In this document: positions 33,440 to 45,876 of the stretch, piece by piece
Numbering within the stretch: the first letter of the stretch is position 1
Layout of the letters: each line of letters starts with the position of its first letter
Assembly: GCA_026874595.1 (NCBI GenBank)
Contig: CM049314.1
Coordinates: forward strand, 23,513,729-23,577,728
DNA: 64,000 nucleotides
Direction of reading: 5' to 3'
DNA from: Sipunculus nudus
Lineage: Eukaryota > Annelida > Sipuncula > Golfingiida > Sipunculidae
The notes under the pieces: generated by a model
The model's database searches: none
What the model saw: only the letters and a program-made list of their open reading frames with translations
Told to the model about the DNA's origin: nothing
Position numbers and translations under genes: made by a program

Positions 33440-35470
33440 TTGTGATCTCCAGACTCAGGTGTAACAGATATTTGTTAGAAAGGGCCATTATGGGTTTCTT
33501 ATTGATTTCCAATTTTTTTCCTGCAAACAATCTGAAACCCTTCGGTCTCTGTATTTATTATAAACATATCAAAATTGATTTTTGATTTGTTTATGACACT
33601 GGTAAATCTAGGCCTTTTAATTGGATAAAATATCCTTCACCGTGTGAGACAAGGTATCGTTTGTGCCTACATGAAATAATATGATGTGAAAACTGTCCAC
33701 TGTGACCTTCTGGTTTCGATATATCCTATTTTAATGGCATGTTTAAACTTCTGGATTATTCTAATTTCTATAAACACAGGAACTGATAAAGATTAGATAA
33801 TTAGACTACCAAGAGTTTGAAAACCTTAGCAAATCTTGCCCAACCATCCTTTTCCTAAGCTTCTGTATGAACGAACATTTTTTAAATTCCTTCTGATATT
33901 GCCCCCAATAATCCATGTCGAAAGTAAGTCATCTGAAATCTGTTTCTAGTACCCTCTATGTAAACCGCCTCGATTCCCACCTATGCTGCTATTAACGTAA
34001 TTTCGCTCACATAGTATGATCGGATGTTCTTCCAAAGTTCACAACCTGAACGGAAGCTAGACTGTCAAAGTTTATTACAATTCTCTGTCCTGTTAAACTG
34101 CTCCCCAATAATTTAAATGCGACCATGACTGCAAACAATTCTTAACCATTAATATTGCCTGCCATTTTCAGCAGATCCTCTGACAATCTAAAGTCCCAGT
34201 ATTCCATTTTTTTCAAGGGAAGTGCCCCAACCCTTGCAGCTATCATCTATCGCAAATATTTGATCTGGCCGTTGAAACGCGGTTATACAGAGATGGAATA
34301 TTCTCCCACAAGCACATATAGTTCAAAAGACTATACCTAGTTCAATGGGAGGTCCTTTTCTACACTTCCCTCATTTTTTTTTTAAATTTTGCTAACCGGC
34401 CTAGTTTAACGCACTTAGCAATTAATTGCAGTTTTCCGATCAATCTCCCTTCTATTTGCTTTACCTTTCCACTTCCAATCTACCACTATTTCCCGTGCTT
34501 GATATACTTGACCCGAAGGGATCTCGAGTTGCATTTTATCTATATCCAACATAATTTCCAGTAATACCATTCTAGTTGAAAGAGCTACTGTATCATCTCC
34601 CGCTTCTTCAATATTTCAATCCCCGAGTAGTCTGCCTAACGTTTGAAAAGCCACATGTGCTTTCTCAGGTATATCTTACCCAACAAAATCAATCACATAA
34701 TTTACCACATTAAAACCCATCCGGTTAAAAGTATACGAGACTGCATTGATTTTCCTTTGACATGCTACTGTCGCTGGACAGAGCCCCACGAGTAGAATCT
34801 GTCCACATATAATTTTGTACAATCTGATTTTCCAATATTAAATTCCCAAACTGCAAACATTCGCAAGTCCAGTTCTATGTAATCAATGCTCGAACTCAGA
34901 CTGAAAAGCCAGTATACTATGGGGCCAAATCTGCTGACTCCCTACAATATCCGAGGATTTGTTTAGTATACCAGACGTCTTACCTCTCTTACTTGTTTCC
35001 TGTGAGGGAAGTCCTTCGTTATCTGAAAAATCAGTGACCTCAAAGCAGAATGGTTGCTTGGACGCTCTGACACTCAGATCGACTTCTCTTTCGAGTTACT
35101 CAGTGCCCTTAAATTAATAAGGGTAACGTCATCTGAAACCTTGTTATGTCTAGCAGCCAGATTGCAACTGCTCTCGCTACTCTCTAATTCATTTAACTCT
35201 TGCTTCATTTTCTCTACCTGTGGCCTCAAAGTCGCCCTGGCTTACTATCTCCTCATTAGAATCTACAATGTCTTACTTCACTGTTTCTACTTTCTGCGTC
35301 TTGCATTTTTTTACTATTCTCTTTGTTAGTATATATTTACTTTTCTTAGACCCCCCTCTTTCATCTCCCAAGCATTACTGTGTGGAAGTTCAATTTAAAC
35401 TACAAGAATCTTTGTGAGTCAAAATACCGAATAAGAATCATGTATCTGACTTACCTGTACCCTTTCTCCG
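33440..35470 (-). mobile_element. DIRS/Ngaro-like retroelement remnant (RT and RNase H)
   Basis: Minus-strand reading from about 34810 to 34380 gives RT blocks: ACQRKINAVSYTFNRMGFNV, VNYVIDFVG, IPEKAHVAFQTLGRLLGD, ALSTRMVLLEIMLDIDKMQL and, after a shift, LIGKLQLIAKCVKLGRL, the block typical of DIRS-type RTs. RNase H follows at 34260-34010 with DDSCKGWGTS, ELFAVMVAFKLLGSSLTGQR, then IVINFDS and VQVVNFGRTS. The catalytic Y-x-DD reads YVID, and there are stops and shifts. A tyrosine recombinase was not recognised in the remaining 33440-34000, so DIRS versus a related class is inferred from RT style. Boundaries are approximate. Confidence 0.7.
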
Positions 35471-35490
35471 CTAGCGGTCTCTTTTCCATG

Positions 35491-35570
35491 GGAACGTCAG
35501 TTGTGAACACCCGTAAGGCGCTGGTCGTTAAGGACCCTTAAATGAATAAACCATGTTTGAGCACCAACGT
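35491..35570 (+). pseudogene. Decayed copy of the lectin terminal exon
   Basis: ggaacgtcag then ggcgctggtcgttaaggacc and accatg match 33049-33120 (ggaacgtcag, ggcgctggttgtaaagggcc, aacatg) up to the lectin stop codon. The following tttgagcaccaacgt matches 33221-33235 in the lectin 3' flank, after an apparent 100-bp deletion. The reading frame is broken. It lies just beyond the DIRS-like remnant. Confidence 0.5.
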
Positions 35571-35599
35571 ATCTCTTCATCGTTAAATTATCATATTTA

Positions 35600-37210
35600 G
35601 AACTTTTATTTTAAATAAACACGATTAGTGAGAAAATATCCAGAAGTTTAGTCTAAATAAAAAAAATCAGATCCATGTTGCCAGCCTCGTATGGTCGTAT
35701 GGATATGTAAAACGTGATCTTATCTCTCCTGTTGAGGAGTTACACTGATTACCATAGAATCCCTTGTGCAGTGTACCTACTTATTTGTCTTAACCATTAC
35801 AAATGTCCCTCCTATTCTGAGTTAAAATAATAAATATCTTCATTTTCATAAACCTAAAGCTATTCCATTAACCTTTGGATGTAAAAGTGAAATCTTCTGT
35901 GCTTGAGCTTAGTGGAAAGAAGCTTTCAGTTTGTGGGATTTGTTACCAGGTTTTTATCGAACGAGGTGCATTAGCAGACTGATTCAACGTTGCTTTAACA
36001 CAAGTTATTTTAAGCAATCTCGTAACAATATTATATAATCCTTTGGTAAACTTTGAAAAACTTTTACGCTTTTGTTTAAATCGGGATGAAGCTATGTTAT
36101 GTTAGTATTTAGAATATGTAAGGAAGTTTATATTCGCGTATACCCATTTAATGTATCATGTATTTTATCATGTTTCTTTATTTGATCTGGTGCTGTGAGC
36201 GGAATATCTCAATATTGGATATATGAGCATTTTAAATATAATTTGAATTAATGTAAATTTTAAGATTGTACAGCTATGGCTCAATAATATGTTACAGAAC
36301 TTAAAATAGAGTATATTTTAGCCAAATAAAAAGCCTACGTACCTTAAGCTTAGCATTAGCCCAACTTGGCCCAGAACGTAAATAACTCAAAAGAAAAGTT
36401 GATGTGGTTATAAGAATTAGCTGCCAACGATGGTTATAATAGAATGAACTGAGTGGTTGATTTAAATTAATAGGTATACCCTAGGTCTGAAAATAATGAT
36501 GAAGAAAAATTAGACAAAATGCTCATCTGAAATTAAATCATGCCTGGTTCCTTTTTAGGCATATATGGATGAACAAAATCTCTTCTATATCTTCTTTATC
36601 AAATATTGATAAAATGCTAAAAAATATGAAATATTATTTACAAAATTTAAAAGGAGCTTAATGTAGATCGCAAAGGAACGTGTCATATATATACACCAGC
36701 ACTGTCCATAGCTAAAATGCTGCCAATATAAATTATTAATCCTTTTTTATAATATGGTTTCAGTTATTTCTTATATACCATGGTGACAGTATGTATTGTC
36801 CATACACCTTGACTTTACTTTTTATTATCCGTACATCTTGCCTGCAAGATTCATTATAAATATACCTTGACTATAGTAATTATCATAAATAAACCTTGAC
36901 CACTGTATTTATTTTCCATTACATAAAATACACTATATGTCCTGTATTAAAAGGTACGTTAGAACAGGCGCATAAATGATCTTAAGATTAAACCATGTAC
37001 TCTAGTTTGTTTAATAATCATGATGATTTCGTATTCTATATATTACCGATTGAAAAAAAGGGCAAGAGATGATGATAGCACGCGAGATATTAGCCTTATT
37101 TTGTACGTAAGATCGCTTTTGTTTTGTTTTACTTGCTATTAACTGAAAGAAATCCCCTTTCGTATGAACAGTTCTATATAGAACCGTTTTTATTTCCTTA
37201 GGACATTACA
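35600..37210. other. Intergenic stretch, no gene recognised
   Basis: AT-rich, with no supportable exon, repeat or element. Confidence 0.45.
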
Positions 37211-37239
37211 AAAGAAGATGACAAATCTAAACATGAAAA

Positions 37240-37653
37240 TTCCGGTTCTTTGCGTCCTTTATCAATTCATTCCTTTTGAAAACAAAAACAAATTGCCTTG
37301 ACGATTTAAGCTCAACCTTAATCACACAGTCTGTATCGGTGTACCGTGAGAGTTTTCCAGGTGATAATTCTATAACTATATCACACACCAGCCACAAAAG
37401 GGAATCTCCGATACTTACGCAAAGAGCTTCATTTAAAATATCGGGTTGGGACTGCTCTTCTCAGCTATTATCAAATGCGCAAATGCCGAGTAAAGGTTCG
37501 CCTCTGAAAATACACCATTTGGTACACCCAGTCGGATTACAGTACGTTTTGGCCCGTGGCCTAGTTCAGGAAATTAAACAGCAGATAAATATCCTTTCAG
37601 AAAATGACGACCAAAGATTTTTCTTTTACAAATTGTGGGTTATTATGTTATAA
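37240..37653 (+). CDS. Possible exon fragment, unknown function
   Basis: The frame is open from 37237 to TAA at 37651-37653. An acceptor-like tttccttag ends at 37201, but from there a different frame is open for about 25 codons, so a frameshift or another acceptor would be needed. The protein is polar with no membrane segment. Short matches to the loop of the protein at 20758-21633 are seen in the same order: QRASFKIS against QRSVIKLS and SKGSPLKI against SEGRPLRI. These may reflect a decayed paralogous fragment or chance. No domain recognised. Confidence 0.25.
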   Translation, partial: FRFFASFINSFLLKTKTNCLDDLSSTLITQSVSVYRESFPGDNSITISHTSHKRESPILTQRASFKISGWDCSSQLLSNAQMPSKGSPLKIHHLVHPVGLQYVLARGLVQEIKQQINILSENDDQRFFFYKLWVIML

Positions 37654-37756
37654 GCGGGACCAGGAATATTCGAAATTGAAGATTCCTTTGATCTTAACTT
37701 AGAGATATTATTTCCCAGGGGTGCAACGAATGCCATATCCCGCATGCGGGGGAGCA

Positions 37757-37773
37757 CCCCCCCCCCCCCCCCC
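37757..37773. repeat. 17-base poly-C run
   Basis: Uninterrupted C homopolymer beside a CpG-containing stretch (gcatgcgggggagca); similar runs occur at 4653-4666 (C) and 61449-61460 (G). Confidence 0.95.
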
Positions 37774-37779
37774 TCCAGC

Positions 37780-40295
37780 TGACAGCCGCGCAGTTAATTC
37801 CATTGGTAGCCAACAGGCGACGCCATAAAAGTAAGACTGGTAAAGGCGGTTCCTCTGGTGAAATATATATCTAACGGACACGGGAATATTTTCTCATCTT
37901 ACTGTAAATGTAGCATGAATCATTTAGCTTTCCTGAATTTTCATTTTGTTGATTGTATTAAAATTATAAATACTACTAATTCAATTATCAATTATAATTG
38001 AATGTATCAAGTGGTGCCAACATAGATGAAAACAACATTGAATTTTTATGAAAATAGATGTTTAATTACATCATACCATTGTTTAGTTAACGCGCCTGTC
38101 ATAGCTATATATTTATAGAAGAATATATATATTTTTTCCTTATGTGTAAGTTACGGACACTTAATTCACATAATTTGAAAAGTGACATACTTGTAGCCTA
38201 AAGGGTCGTGTGGATGTGAGATTGTGAAGCCAATTTTTTTTTAATTCAAACTAACTTGGAAACGCTAATTATTTTTTTTACGACAAAATATGTTTTATAT
38301 CAATTACGGACGAATAAATGGGTCGAACCACTGCAATTCTTAAAGCCAAGTGGTAAGAATTGCTCAAGTTATCTCGAGAGATCCTGGTTAAAGGTCCCTC
38401 TGCTAGATATCTAACTGGCATCAAACATTTTTTGTCACGGACAGTGAAGGAAGTGCTTGTTATGAAAACTCCGCTATGAATAATTATTTTATCCCTTTAT
38501 TCTGTACATATCAGGCCTAGTTTTTTTTCCTTTACAGGTAGCAAACATGCCCGATTCGCCCTTTATGATTATAGTCAATCATCAAACTCAGCACAATATA
38601 TAATGTTAGCAGTGATAAGGGTATCATTTCACCCCTTGCCTTTTGCGTCACCAGTGTCACAAAATAACACGCTTCCCAGATAAAAAGTTTAAAATATTTC
38701 CCGAGAGCCCTTGCGGATAGTTTTTTTGTGTGGAAAACTGCCTTATCCCTCGCTGTGTTTCCCCGTAAATTGTTGTTATGATATGCGATTGCGGAGCTTG
38801 TGCTGTCCCAAATAACATCTTTCGTGAACATATTTCGTGCATTCAGTATATTTCAAGCCTAAAAATGTACAATTTTAAGCTACTTTAAGTAATTAAGTAA
38901 GTGATAATTTGTTTATAATTAGGGTATACATCAGCTTTTGGGGCAGAGTAAACCTTTGATGTTTTACATTCCATGTTAATGGTTTGGGGCAATACGTTGT
39001 GTTTCTTTAATTCGACTGAAATAAAGTAATAAAAGTAAAATTTTACTTTTAATGATTTTTTAAATAAAATTAAAGATAAATAAATTTTACAGATTTCAAG
39101 TCAAAGTAGCATTTGCAAAAAAAAAAAATCTCTGCAGATGCATTAAGATATATCAATTGATGAACACATCCAGGGAATTAATTTCTTCCAACACATTTTG
39201 CTTTGCATCTTTAAATATGTAGCATTTGGAATTATAACTATGCATACATTTAGGATGTATGTATTTTATACTTTTTTATATAATTTGCGACCAAGGCATA
39301 ACGTGAGAAAATTGCACTAACTATAACAATATGAAATGGTGCGTCAAAAGTAATCGCTTAAATTGTCAGCCCCATAGATTGAAAAATAAACTTGAATCAA
39401 GACAACCAAACTTTGGATACCCTTCTATGGCTGAAACCACTGGGAGGCGAAGTATTTTTAGTTTCATAAAACAAATATGAATATGAGCATTTGCATGCAG
39501 TTTTTGTTGGTTAGAAATAAGTTAGAAATAAGTCCATAGCAGAGCTTCCACTCATAATTTGAAAATAAAACGTTTACGTTAGATTTTATATTCGTCAAAA
39601 AGACTAGCTCAACCATTCAAATTTTAATTAAAAACACTGTTTGTTTATATTTGGTTGAAACTTCTTAGGACCTGGCAACGAGTCTCTATATAAACTGAGC
39701 AATCAGTATTCCTCGAGACTTGGACAGACTACGTTTGTTTCTCTTTTCCATTCCTTTAACATTTTTTGAATAAAATATAATGTTGTATGCACAATGTTTT
39801 AGCAGTTTTCGTTTAAAGCATTCAAAATTTAACTTTTAATTTCTATGCTCAACTCATAATTTTTAAAGTCAAGAATTCAACAGAATCCCAACCAAAACCC
39901 TGATTCAGATTGTGAACAAACAGAAAAAAGCATGAATATGCAGCCCATCAATTTGATTAATTAAAAACCCATACACCTGCTCAAAGTCATGACAAAGTTA
40001 TGAGCGGGATAAGCGGGTCTGGATGGCTGTCAACTTGATTTGACAGGAGAGGCAGTCATTGTTATTTGGAACTCCGGATTTGGCTGACAGGATTGTAGTC
40101 TTATCAAAGAATACAAAGATGCTGAAAACGTAAACATGTAATAAACTTCTCTAATGGTTAAGTCTCTTGTTATCAATTTAGTTTTGCTCCTCCTTTAGTA
40201 TGATATTGGGCGGGTAGAATGGTAGGAAGCAACCTGATATGAATACAAATACTGAAACTATCTAACCTGATAAATGAAAACGTTTTCAGAAATGT
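37780..40295. other. Intergenic stretch, no gene recognised
   Basis: AT-rich. Minus-strand frames at 38532-38842 (99 and 61 codons) have no recognisable similarity. No repeat was supported. Confidence 0.45.
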
Positions 40296-40299
40296 AAAG

Positions 40300-40662
40300 A
40301 CACTATTCGCGAGGCTGAAATTTCGCGATTTCTTCATTTTGGAAGATTTGTGAGGGTTTTATTTTCGCGATTGCACCAGAATCGAAGGAAATCGAGGTAC
40401 ATTACCGTTATAGTCATTGTATTATGACATAGTAAATGTTTTAACAATTATCATTACGTGTTTGCATGAGGACAACCATGTTTTCAGAAGTGTGACAACT
40501 TATCCATTTGTGCAGATGCATCTTAAACTATTGTTCATCCTCGATATAGGATGAGCCCTTAATAAGGGCAGCTTATTCCCGATGGTATTATATTTGCGAT
40601 TTTATCTCATTCGCAAATATCGCGAAAAAAAACCTTCGCGAACAAAAAGGCAACCACAGTAT
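40300..40662. mobile_element. MITE-like element with TTCGCGA-rich ends
   Basis: The left end has ttcgcgaggctgaaatttcg and more cgcgatt motifs to 40375; the right end has atttgcgatt, tcgcaaatatcgcg and aaccttcgcgaac in inverse orientation. The two ends form imperfect inverted repeats around a plain interior. CpG-dense ends stand out in AT-rich surroundings. Superfamily and target duplication not determined. Confidence 0.5.
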
Positions 40663-40664
40663 GT

Positions 40665-42725
40665 GATTTCTTGTATTAGATTTGTAAGCCAAGTTGGCAA
40701 GATGGTTCTAAAGTGCTGGTCATTATGAATAACGATTTATTGAGCCAATTCCAGATGAAGGATATCCTGTATTAATTCCAAATTAAAGTCAATTTCACTT
40801 TGCTGGGTATCTGAGAGAGAATGCCTCTTCTTAAGTCTTCAAAACATATTTTTGTAGGAACCCTTGTACGTCTTAAACAGTTGGAAACGATGGAAGAACT
40901 TCACTAAATTGCATCACATATCATTCGGTCAGTGTTCAGAAATATTGTGTATTAATGTTCAATAATAAAGTGATTGAACAGTGCAAATTTGACCTCAGGG
41001 TTATACAAGACGGGTAACACTAGCTTTCTGGTTTATGTGATTTGTTAAAATTCTTTAACATGTCTGTTTCTTTAATTGGCCGAAAAACTACTATTTATTA
41101 TCCCCCTAATTTATTGTAAAACCATACTCCATCATCGTATTTATGTGGTCAGGATATCTGAGTACTGGCGACACACAAGCTTGTCAGACAATCAGGAAAA
41201 TCATCGCTTAGTGTTTATCTGCTGTGTACATTTATTCAAACGAATAACTAAAAGTTTTAAACTTTAGTGCAATTCTTAAGGTTTGATTGGGCCATATATT
41301 TGCATGGTTCTCGTGACTCAAATATCCGTTTCTTTGCAAAGTATATAAGTATGTCCAAGAATAATAACAAAGAAATTCCCTCTATTTGTACTTACAGGCG
41401 GCCGGAAGGAGATTAAAAAAATACTAGCCACGAAACTTAGTCTGAGTCAAAGTCACAAGAGCTAAAAAAAAAGAAAAACCGGTTTATATGGAAGAATCAT
41501 TCATTTGTTGAATTTTAGATAATATATCTTTTTTTAACTTATTGATGAATTTCCTGAGAGGCTTCTTGGATCAGATGACTATTTGCAATATGAATTAACA
41601 GAAGAAAGGACGGCTGTATAACATGAATCTATATTATTATCTGATTGAGATATCTCCCTATTCATTAAGTCTTAACCTGTCACCTAGAATAAAAAGTGAA
41701 ATATAAACCAACTGTCTAGTTAGTAAGTGTATAGCTCTGAAGTGAGCATAACCATTGATCCCAATTGTATATAAAGGTCAGTAAACAGGTCCTTTATTAT
41801 CAGGTCAACTGGCAAACATGGCTTAAGACTTTTCAACAAGTAACTGTTAAATCAATAACATGTTGATAATACAAAAGAGGTTATTGGTTAAAGCTCAGCG
41901 TAAAGATATACTATGCTCTCCGCATGGTTAAGCAGCTTTTTTTTCACACAAGGCCTATGGTCTGAAATTTGTCCGAAATCCGGTTCTATTCAAAATGCTT
42001 TCCTACACTTTGATTTATAAATTCGAAATTTATGATTTGAAATTTCCTAAAGTCTAACGGAATAAAAACATACAAAATAGATTTTTTATAATTTTTAAGA
42101 ACAATATAGGGTTAAAAGTATGTTTAACGGTTTAACTTATTCCAGACATTTAACTAGAATTTCATTGGAATGGGGTTAAAAAACAGAAAGATAAGTTATA
42201 TATTTAATTTTGATATAAAACAAAACACCCTTGCTGTTCTGTCTACTTAAATAAAGACGTGTACATCCATCATGTGCATATTTTAAGTTCAAACGCACTA
42301 AATTTTAAGTTATAGATCCAAAATATTATGAAACAATTACATTAGTTTCGGGCCAATGTTATGGTAATTTTGAAACATCAGTTTTCGCAATATGACAGTA
42401 AAGCTTGTCCGTGTCGTTTGTGTGAAGACTATTGCTATGCTTCCGGCTTCAATAATGAAGCTTATCTATATAAACGTATTCAAAATTTTGAAATTAAAAA
42501 AGTTTACATGCACTTTATTGTGTATTATAAACTGGAAATGTGATTGTCACGCAATATATGTTTAAGACTAACCTAATCACAATAAGCTAACCAAAAATAT
42601 CATGACAGCTGTAAATTTCCATACTTATTTTCTTTTTTTTAAATTTCAAACAAAAATAAAAAAAAAGTAAAATATTTAAATTAAAAATGGATTTAATCAA
42701 ACTTAGAAACATAAAAATGAACCCC
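40665..42725. other. Intergenic stretch, no gene recognised
   Basis: AT-rich sequence with several 60-codon frames lacking any similarity. No supported feature. Confidence 0.45.
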
Positions 42726-42727
42726 AA

Positions 42728-44356
42728 AGGCGTTTCAGTGAAACAGACTCACTAGATAACAGAGACAGTTACAAGTGCACATGTTACACAAACTGCGAAA
42801 TGTGAGAAGAAAAAAAAAATACAATAGCAGACAGTCTGTATTGAATATAGGGGTTACATTACATATACAGCCAGGTGATTCTAGAGACAAAAGCTGGGAC
42901 AGCGCGAAGAATGTTCAGTGTGGTATCAGGTCATATACAGTATCTACTAAAAGAGATCATATATAGTTGAAAACCGCAGATACATGATCAGTACCAAAAA
43001 AATTTTCTTTTCTTTGCATTGAACAAACTGAGTTAGATCGTGTTTAAACTTGAGACAAGAATTAACCGTAGAGAGCACAATCAAGTGGCAGACCAGTGGG
43101 ACAATACCTATCGTGTCAACAGTGGACCATTGATAAACATAAAGCATGAAGTTCGTACCAGAGGTGGTCGAGGCGGTTAAGTATAAAGAACAGCATTTGA
43201 TTGTGGAACATCAGTCAGCATCACAAGGCTCTTTTTTATGTGAGTTGGTTTGGTTGTGTGAGTAGATGTAAGGCGTTTCAGTGAAACAGACTCACTAGAT
43301 AACAGAGACAGTTACAAGTGCACATGTTACACAAACTGCGAAATGTGAGAAGAAAAAAAAAATACAATAGCAGACAGTCTGTATTGAATACAGGGGTTAC
43401 ATTACATATACAGCCAGGTGATTCTAGAGACAAAAGCTGGGACAGCGCGAAGAATGTTCAGTGTGGTATCAGGTCATATACAGTATCTACTAAAAGAGAT
43501 CATATATAGTTGAAAACCGCAGATACATGATCAGTACCAAAAAAATTTTCTTTTCTTTGCATTGAACAAACTGAGTTAGATCGTGTTTAAACTTGAGACA
43601 AGAATTAACCGTAGAGAGCACAATCAAGTGGCAGACCAGTGGGACAATACCTATCGTGTCAACAGTGGACCATTGATAAACACAAAGCATGAAGTTCGTA
43701 CCAGAGGTGGTCGAGGCGGTTAAGTATAAAGAACAGCATTTGATTGTGGAACATCAGTCAGCATCACAAGGCTCTTTTTTATGTGAGTTGGTTTGGTTGT
43801 GTGAGTAGATGTAAGGCGTTTCAGTGAAACAGACTCACTAGATAACAGAGACAGTTACAAGTGCACATGTTACACAAACTGCGAAATGTGAGAAGAAAAA
43901 AAAAATACAATAGCAGACAGTCTGTATTGAATACAGGGGTTACATTACATATACAGCCAGGTGATTCTAGAGACAAAAGCTGGGACAGCGCGAAGAATGT
44001 TCAGTGTGGTATCAGGTCATATACAGTATCTACTAAAAGAGATCATATATAGTTGAAAACCGCAGATACATGATCAGTACCAAAAAAATTTTCTTTTCTT
44101 TGCATTGAACAAACTGAGTTAGATCGTGTTTAAACTTGAGACAAGAATTAACCGTAGAGAGCACAATCAAGTGGCAGACCAGTGGGACAATACCTATCGT
44201 GTCAACAGTGGACCATTGATAAACACAAAGCATGAAGTTCGTACCAGAGGTGGTCGAGGCGGTTAAGTATAAAGAACAGCATTTGATTGTGGAACATCAG
44301 TCAGCATCACAAGGCTCTTTTTTATGTGAGTTGGTTTGGTTGTGTGAGTAGATGTA
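42728..44356. repeat. Three nearly identical 543-bp tandem units
   Basis: Units at 42728-43270, 43271-43813 and 43814-44356. Units 2 and 3 look identical as read; unit 1 differs by at least t/c at 42848 and 43140. Each begins near a 13-base palindrome (gtttcagtgaaac), contains a poly-A tract, and carries an exact RNA polymerase III A-box match in tggtcgaggcggttaag (43165-43181 in unit 1) without a clear B box downstream. Open frames of 63 and 66 codons recur on both strands but look non-coding. A very recent tandem duplication or an assembly product. Confidence 0.95.
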
Positions 44357-44476
44357 AGATGGTCATAGCCACAAGGTAGGGATATGCCCATGTGCCACTT
44401 GTAATTTACCTAGTTTACCGCTTGTTAGTTAATAAACAAAACACATTATCGAACGTTGTAGGATAAAACTGATCAG

Positions 44477-44479
<3 letters not shown>

Positions 44480-44540
<61 letters not shown>
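44480..44540. repeat. (AT)n microsatellite
   Basis: Pure AT repeat of about 60 bases, just right of the 543-bp array. Confidence 0.97.
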
Positions 44541-44542
<2 letters not shown>

Positions 44543-44706
44543 CTCATCTGAAAAAATAAATAATTTGTTTCAAATATTGTAAACTGCTCAAACATTTTCT
44601 TATAGAGACGGTGTGACACAAACAGTAAACTTTGTAACGATTAATTATATAAATATGCGTGAATGATGAGCATACAGACGGACTTTGGAAGAAAAGCAGG
44701 ATGTTA

Positions 44707-45432
44707 TGGTCGACATGTCCCATGAGTTGCTTAGGATACGGCTGACCGTAGTGGCACCAGCTGGTGTGATGTCATCAGGGTCGTAGCCTCGTTTTGGTTT
44801 AGCACGAACATTGAGGCATAGGAAAAAAAACCATTTTTATATGAACTTGTATTTCATGCACCCAGTTACGGTTGCGCAACGATACATCTGTGATTGCTAC
44901 TTCTCGAGTCTTACATTAAATGTTTTCGCGAGGTAACATTGGGTCTGATTCATTGCCCATCTCATAAACAGGAGCGCCTGATTTATTATTTTTTGCACAA
45001 ACAACATGTGAGAGCTACTGTGCAAATGCGTCAGCTTACCTGCGCATACTGGTTTATACCCCGTCTCTGGTCGTGACTCGAACGGTATCGAACAGTGTAT
45101 GTATTTTTATAATAGCTGTCTTAACCTGACTCATTTCTATTCTAACTCTCTATATATGCCTTGCGCAGTGGTCATCATTTTGCGTGCGTGTAACCAGGCA
45201 ATTTTGGGAACCTCCAGGTTCAACTGATGAACGTAACTCCTACTTCATTTCAAGGTTGTCTGGTATGTCAGGCATGCCATCCCGTCAGATTGTACTATGG
45301 AGAAAAATTGTATTTATATTGTTGTCAAGATATCCCAGAATGAATGGGTGGCTCGAGATAGACTATATAACCCTGGCACAGGACTTAAACCAAAATAAAG
45401 GCGCTCCCCAGGCATTTTCTTTAGAAAACGAG
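44707..45432. repeat. Diverged repeat pair, copy 1 (about 0.72 kb)
   Basis: Shares with 45877-46577, in the same order, gtcccatgagtt, ggatacg, ccagctggtgtgatgtcatc, gcctcgttttggttt, gcgtcagcttacctgcgcat, ccccgtc-ctggtcgtga, gcagtggtca and tgtcaggcatg, ending at ccccaggcatttt. One plus-strand frame keeps KISQNEWVARDRLYNPGTGL here and a conservative version in copy 2; on the minus strand AKPKRG and DDITPAG are also kept. Element family unknown; could be part of an unrecognised transposon or a broken gene. Confidence 0.8.
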
Positions 45433-45524
45433 TAAATTGCTATATGAATTTGTATTCTATTTTTTAAAGATATGGCCGTGAGAATCTTTTGAATATATAT
45501 ACATTCATAAAACACATAATCACA

Positions 45525-45553
45525 CACACACAAATATATATATATATTTATAT

Positions 45554-45591
<38 letters not shown>

Positions 45592-45592
45592 T
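45525..45592. repeat. (CA)/(AT)n microsatellite between repeat copies
   Basis: A short CA tract followed by about 60 bases of AT repeat with small interruptions. Confidence 0.95.
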
Positions 45593-45876
45593 TCACGATA
45601 GCTTTTTCTATTTTGTCTAGGTTAATATCGCTTACAATAGACAAAAAGCATACAAGCCAAAACACGGAAAAGGTAATAGAATATACAGAGAATTTACTTC
45701 ATTTCAAAACGTCACCAGAACCATGTGTATACGAGAAAACTAAAATTGTGAAAAATATACTTATGAAACCTTTTCTGTATAGAAAAACTGTATAATATAT
45801 ATAATAACTGTATAAACTGTATATTGGAGGTATTCAAATGTGCTGGGTACTATTGAATGAAATTTGCAATAAACCC

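Noticed and set aside
38532-38842. 99- and 61-codon minus-strand frames
   Set aside because: Overlapping frames without similarity or splice support.
42775-44233. 63- and 66-codon frames recurring in each 543-bp unit
   Set aside because: Recurrence is due to the tandem repeat; no similarity and frames overlap on both strands.
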